From Anderseniella sp. (GTDB taxonomy: Bacteria; Pseudomonadota; Alphaproteobacteria; Rhizobiales; Aestuariivirgaceae), in contig JABDRA010000170.1 of the NCBI GenBank assembly GCA_013041995.1, forward strand, positions 1 to 7,852: 7,852 nucleotides of DNA, in the 5' to 3' direction. This document shows, one piece after another, positions 7,192 through 7,852 of this stretch. The notes beneath the pieces are model-generated. The model was not told the DNA's origin. It was given only the letters and a program-made list of their open reading frames with translations, and made no database searches. The number at the start of each line of letters is the position of its first letter. Position 1 is the stretch's first letter. The translations under genes and the position numbers were made by a program.

Positions 7192-7199
7192 CGGACGTG

Positions 7200-7852
7200 A
7201 TGTCGAATGAAATCCGGGTACCAACGCTGGGTGAATCCGTAACGGAAGCCACAATAGGCCAATGGTTCAAGAAGCCCGGCGAGGCAATTAGCGCCGATGA
7301 GCCGCTGGTGGAACTTGAAACCGACAAGGTGACCGTCGAGGTGCCTGCTCCCGCAGCCGGCGTCATGGGTGAGATACTGGTTCAGGAAGGTGACACGGTC
7401 GAGGTTGGTGCATTGCTTGGAACCGTGGCTGAGGGTGACGGCGCTGCCCCTGCAAAACCGGCAGCAGCGGAAAAACCTGCTGCGGCCGCACCTGCACCTG
7501 CCGGCAAGGAAACCGGCGGTGGCGGGTCTCCGGCTGTTGCCGCTGCGCCATCTGCCGCCAAGATGCTGGCTGAAAACGAGATGTCGGCAGACCAGGTTGC
7601 AGGCTCCGGCAAACGTGGCCAGGTATTGAAGGGTGATGTGCTGGAAGCGCTTGAAAAAGGTGCCAAGGCGCCTGCGCCCGCGCCTGCTGCGCGCGCTCCG
7701 TCATCGGCTGACGATGCACCACGTGAAGAGCGGGTGAAGATGACCCGCCTGCGCCAGACAATTGCGCGCCGGTTGAAGGATGCCCAGGACACCGCTGCCA
7801 TGCTGACCACCTTCAACGAGGTGGACATGAGCGCGGTCATGGATCTGCGCAA
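7200..7852 (+). CDS. sucB: 2-oxoglutarate dehydrogenase, E2 component (dihydrolipoyl succinyltransferase), 5' part only
   Basis: Core of the 2-oxoglutarate dehydrogenase complex; it carries the succinyl group on lipoamide and passes it to CoA. The window holds 217 codons plus two bases of a gene normally about 400-430 codons long. Residues 2-78 are a lipoyl domain beginning EIRVPTLGESVTEA, with the lipoylated Lys43 in ETDKVTVEV. An Ala/Pro-rich linker (about 79-110) with a short Gly run follows. Next is the peripheral-subunit-binding domain (about 111-151: PSAAKMLAENEM then GSGKRGQVLKGDVLEAL), which holds E3 and E1. A second Ala/Pro linker (about 154-172) leads to the catalytic domain from about residue 176 (ERVKMTRLRQTIARRL). 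The active-site His and Asp lie beyond the right edge. The family-standard GESVTEA start and QWFKKPGEAI favour the succinyl over the acetyl transferase, as does linkage to sucA. An lpd gene is expected downstream. The 101-bp spacer before it has no clear hairpin or promoter. Confidence 0.95.
   Translation, partial: MSNEIRVPTLGESVTEATIGQWFKKPGEAISADEPLVELETDKVTVEVPAPAAGVMGEILVQEGDTVEVGALLGTVAEGDGAAPAKPAAAEKPAAAAPAPAGKETGGGGSPAVAAAPSAAKMLAENEMSADQVAGSGKRGQVLKGDVLEALEKGAKAPAPAPAARAPSSADDAPREERVKMTRLRQTIARRLKDAQDTAAMLTTFNEVDMSAVMDLR

Noticed and set aside
7382..7852. Minus-strand open frame of 156 codons opposite sucB
   Set aside because: It is the mirror of the Ala/Pro-rich linkers of sucB; its Ala, Ser and Gly-rich translation is the expected artefact of GCN and CCN codons read backwards.

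Overview
This window is the core of a bacterial TCA-cycle gene cluster, with every gene on the + strand. Gene order (mdh, sucC, sucD, sucA, sucB), the protein sequences and the GC-rich third codon positions point to an alphaproteobacterium. It is most likely of the Hyphomicrobiales (Rhizobiales) type, where mdh-sucCDAB clusters are common. The genus cannot be fixed from the sequence alone.

Layout: bases 1-165 are a leader or upstream region with no gene I can support. Malate dehydrogenase (mdh) occupies 166-1128. A 137-bp spacer follows, carrying a strong stem-loop and a T-rich run. Next come the succinyl-CoA synthetase beta subunit (sucC, 1266-2459), a gene for a small exported protein of unknown function (2468-3064), and the succinyl-CoA synthetase alpha subunit (sucD, 3130-4032). 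The 2-oxoglutarate dehydrogenase E1 component (sucA, 4132-7098) follows. The start of the E2 component, dihydrolipoyl succinyltransferase (sucB, from 7200), runs off the right edge.

The encoded enzymes cover adjacent TCA steps. SucA and SucB, with an E3 dihydrolipoamide dehydrogenase that must lie elsewhere, convert 2-oxoglutarate to succinyl-CoA. SucC and SucD convert succinyl-CoA to succinate with nucleotide triphosphate formation. Mdh oxidises malate to oxaloacetate. All the metabolic genes look intact, with their catalytic and cofactor residues in place.

The unusual points are two. First, a signal-peptide-bearing gene sits between sucC and sucD, which encode the two subunits of one cytoplasmic enzyme and normally lie next to each other. 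Second, three of the spacers hold potential RNA hairpins; the sucD-sucA spacer can form two mutually exclusive folds. I see no mobile element, CRISPR array, tRNA, rRNA or defence system. Apart from the inserted gene and the spacer structures this is an ordinary housekeeping region.
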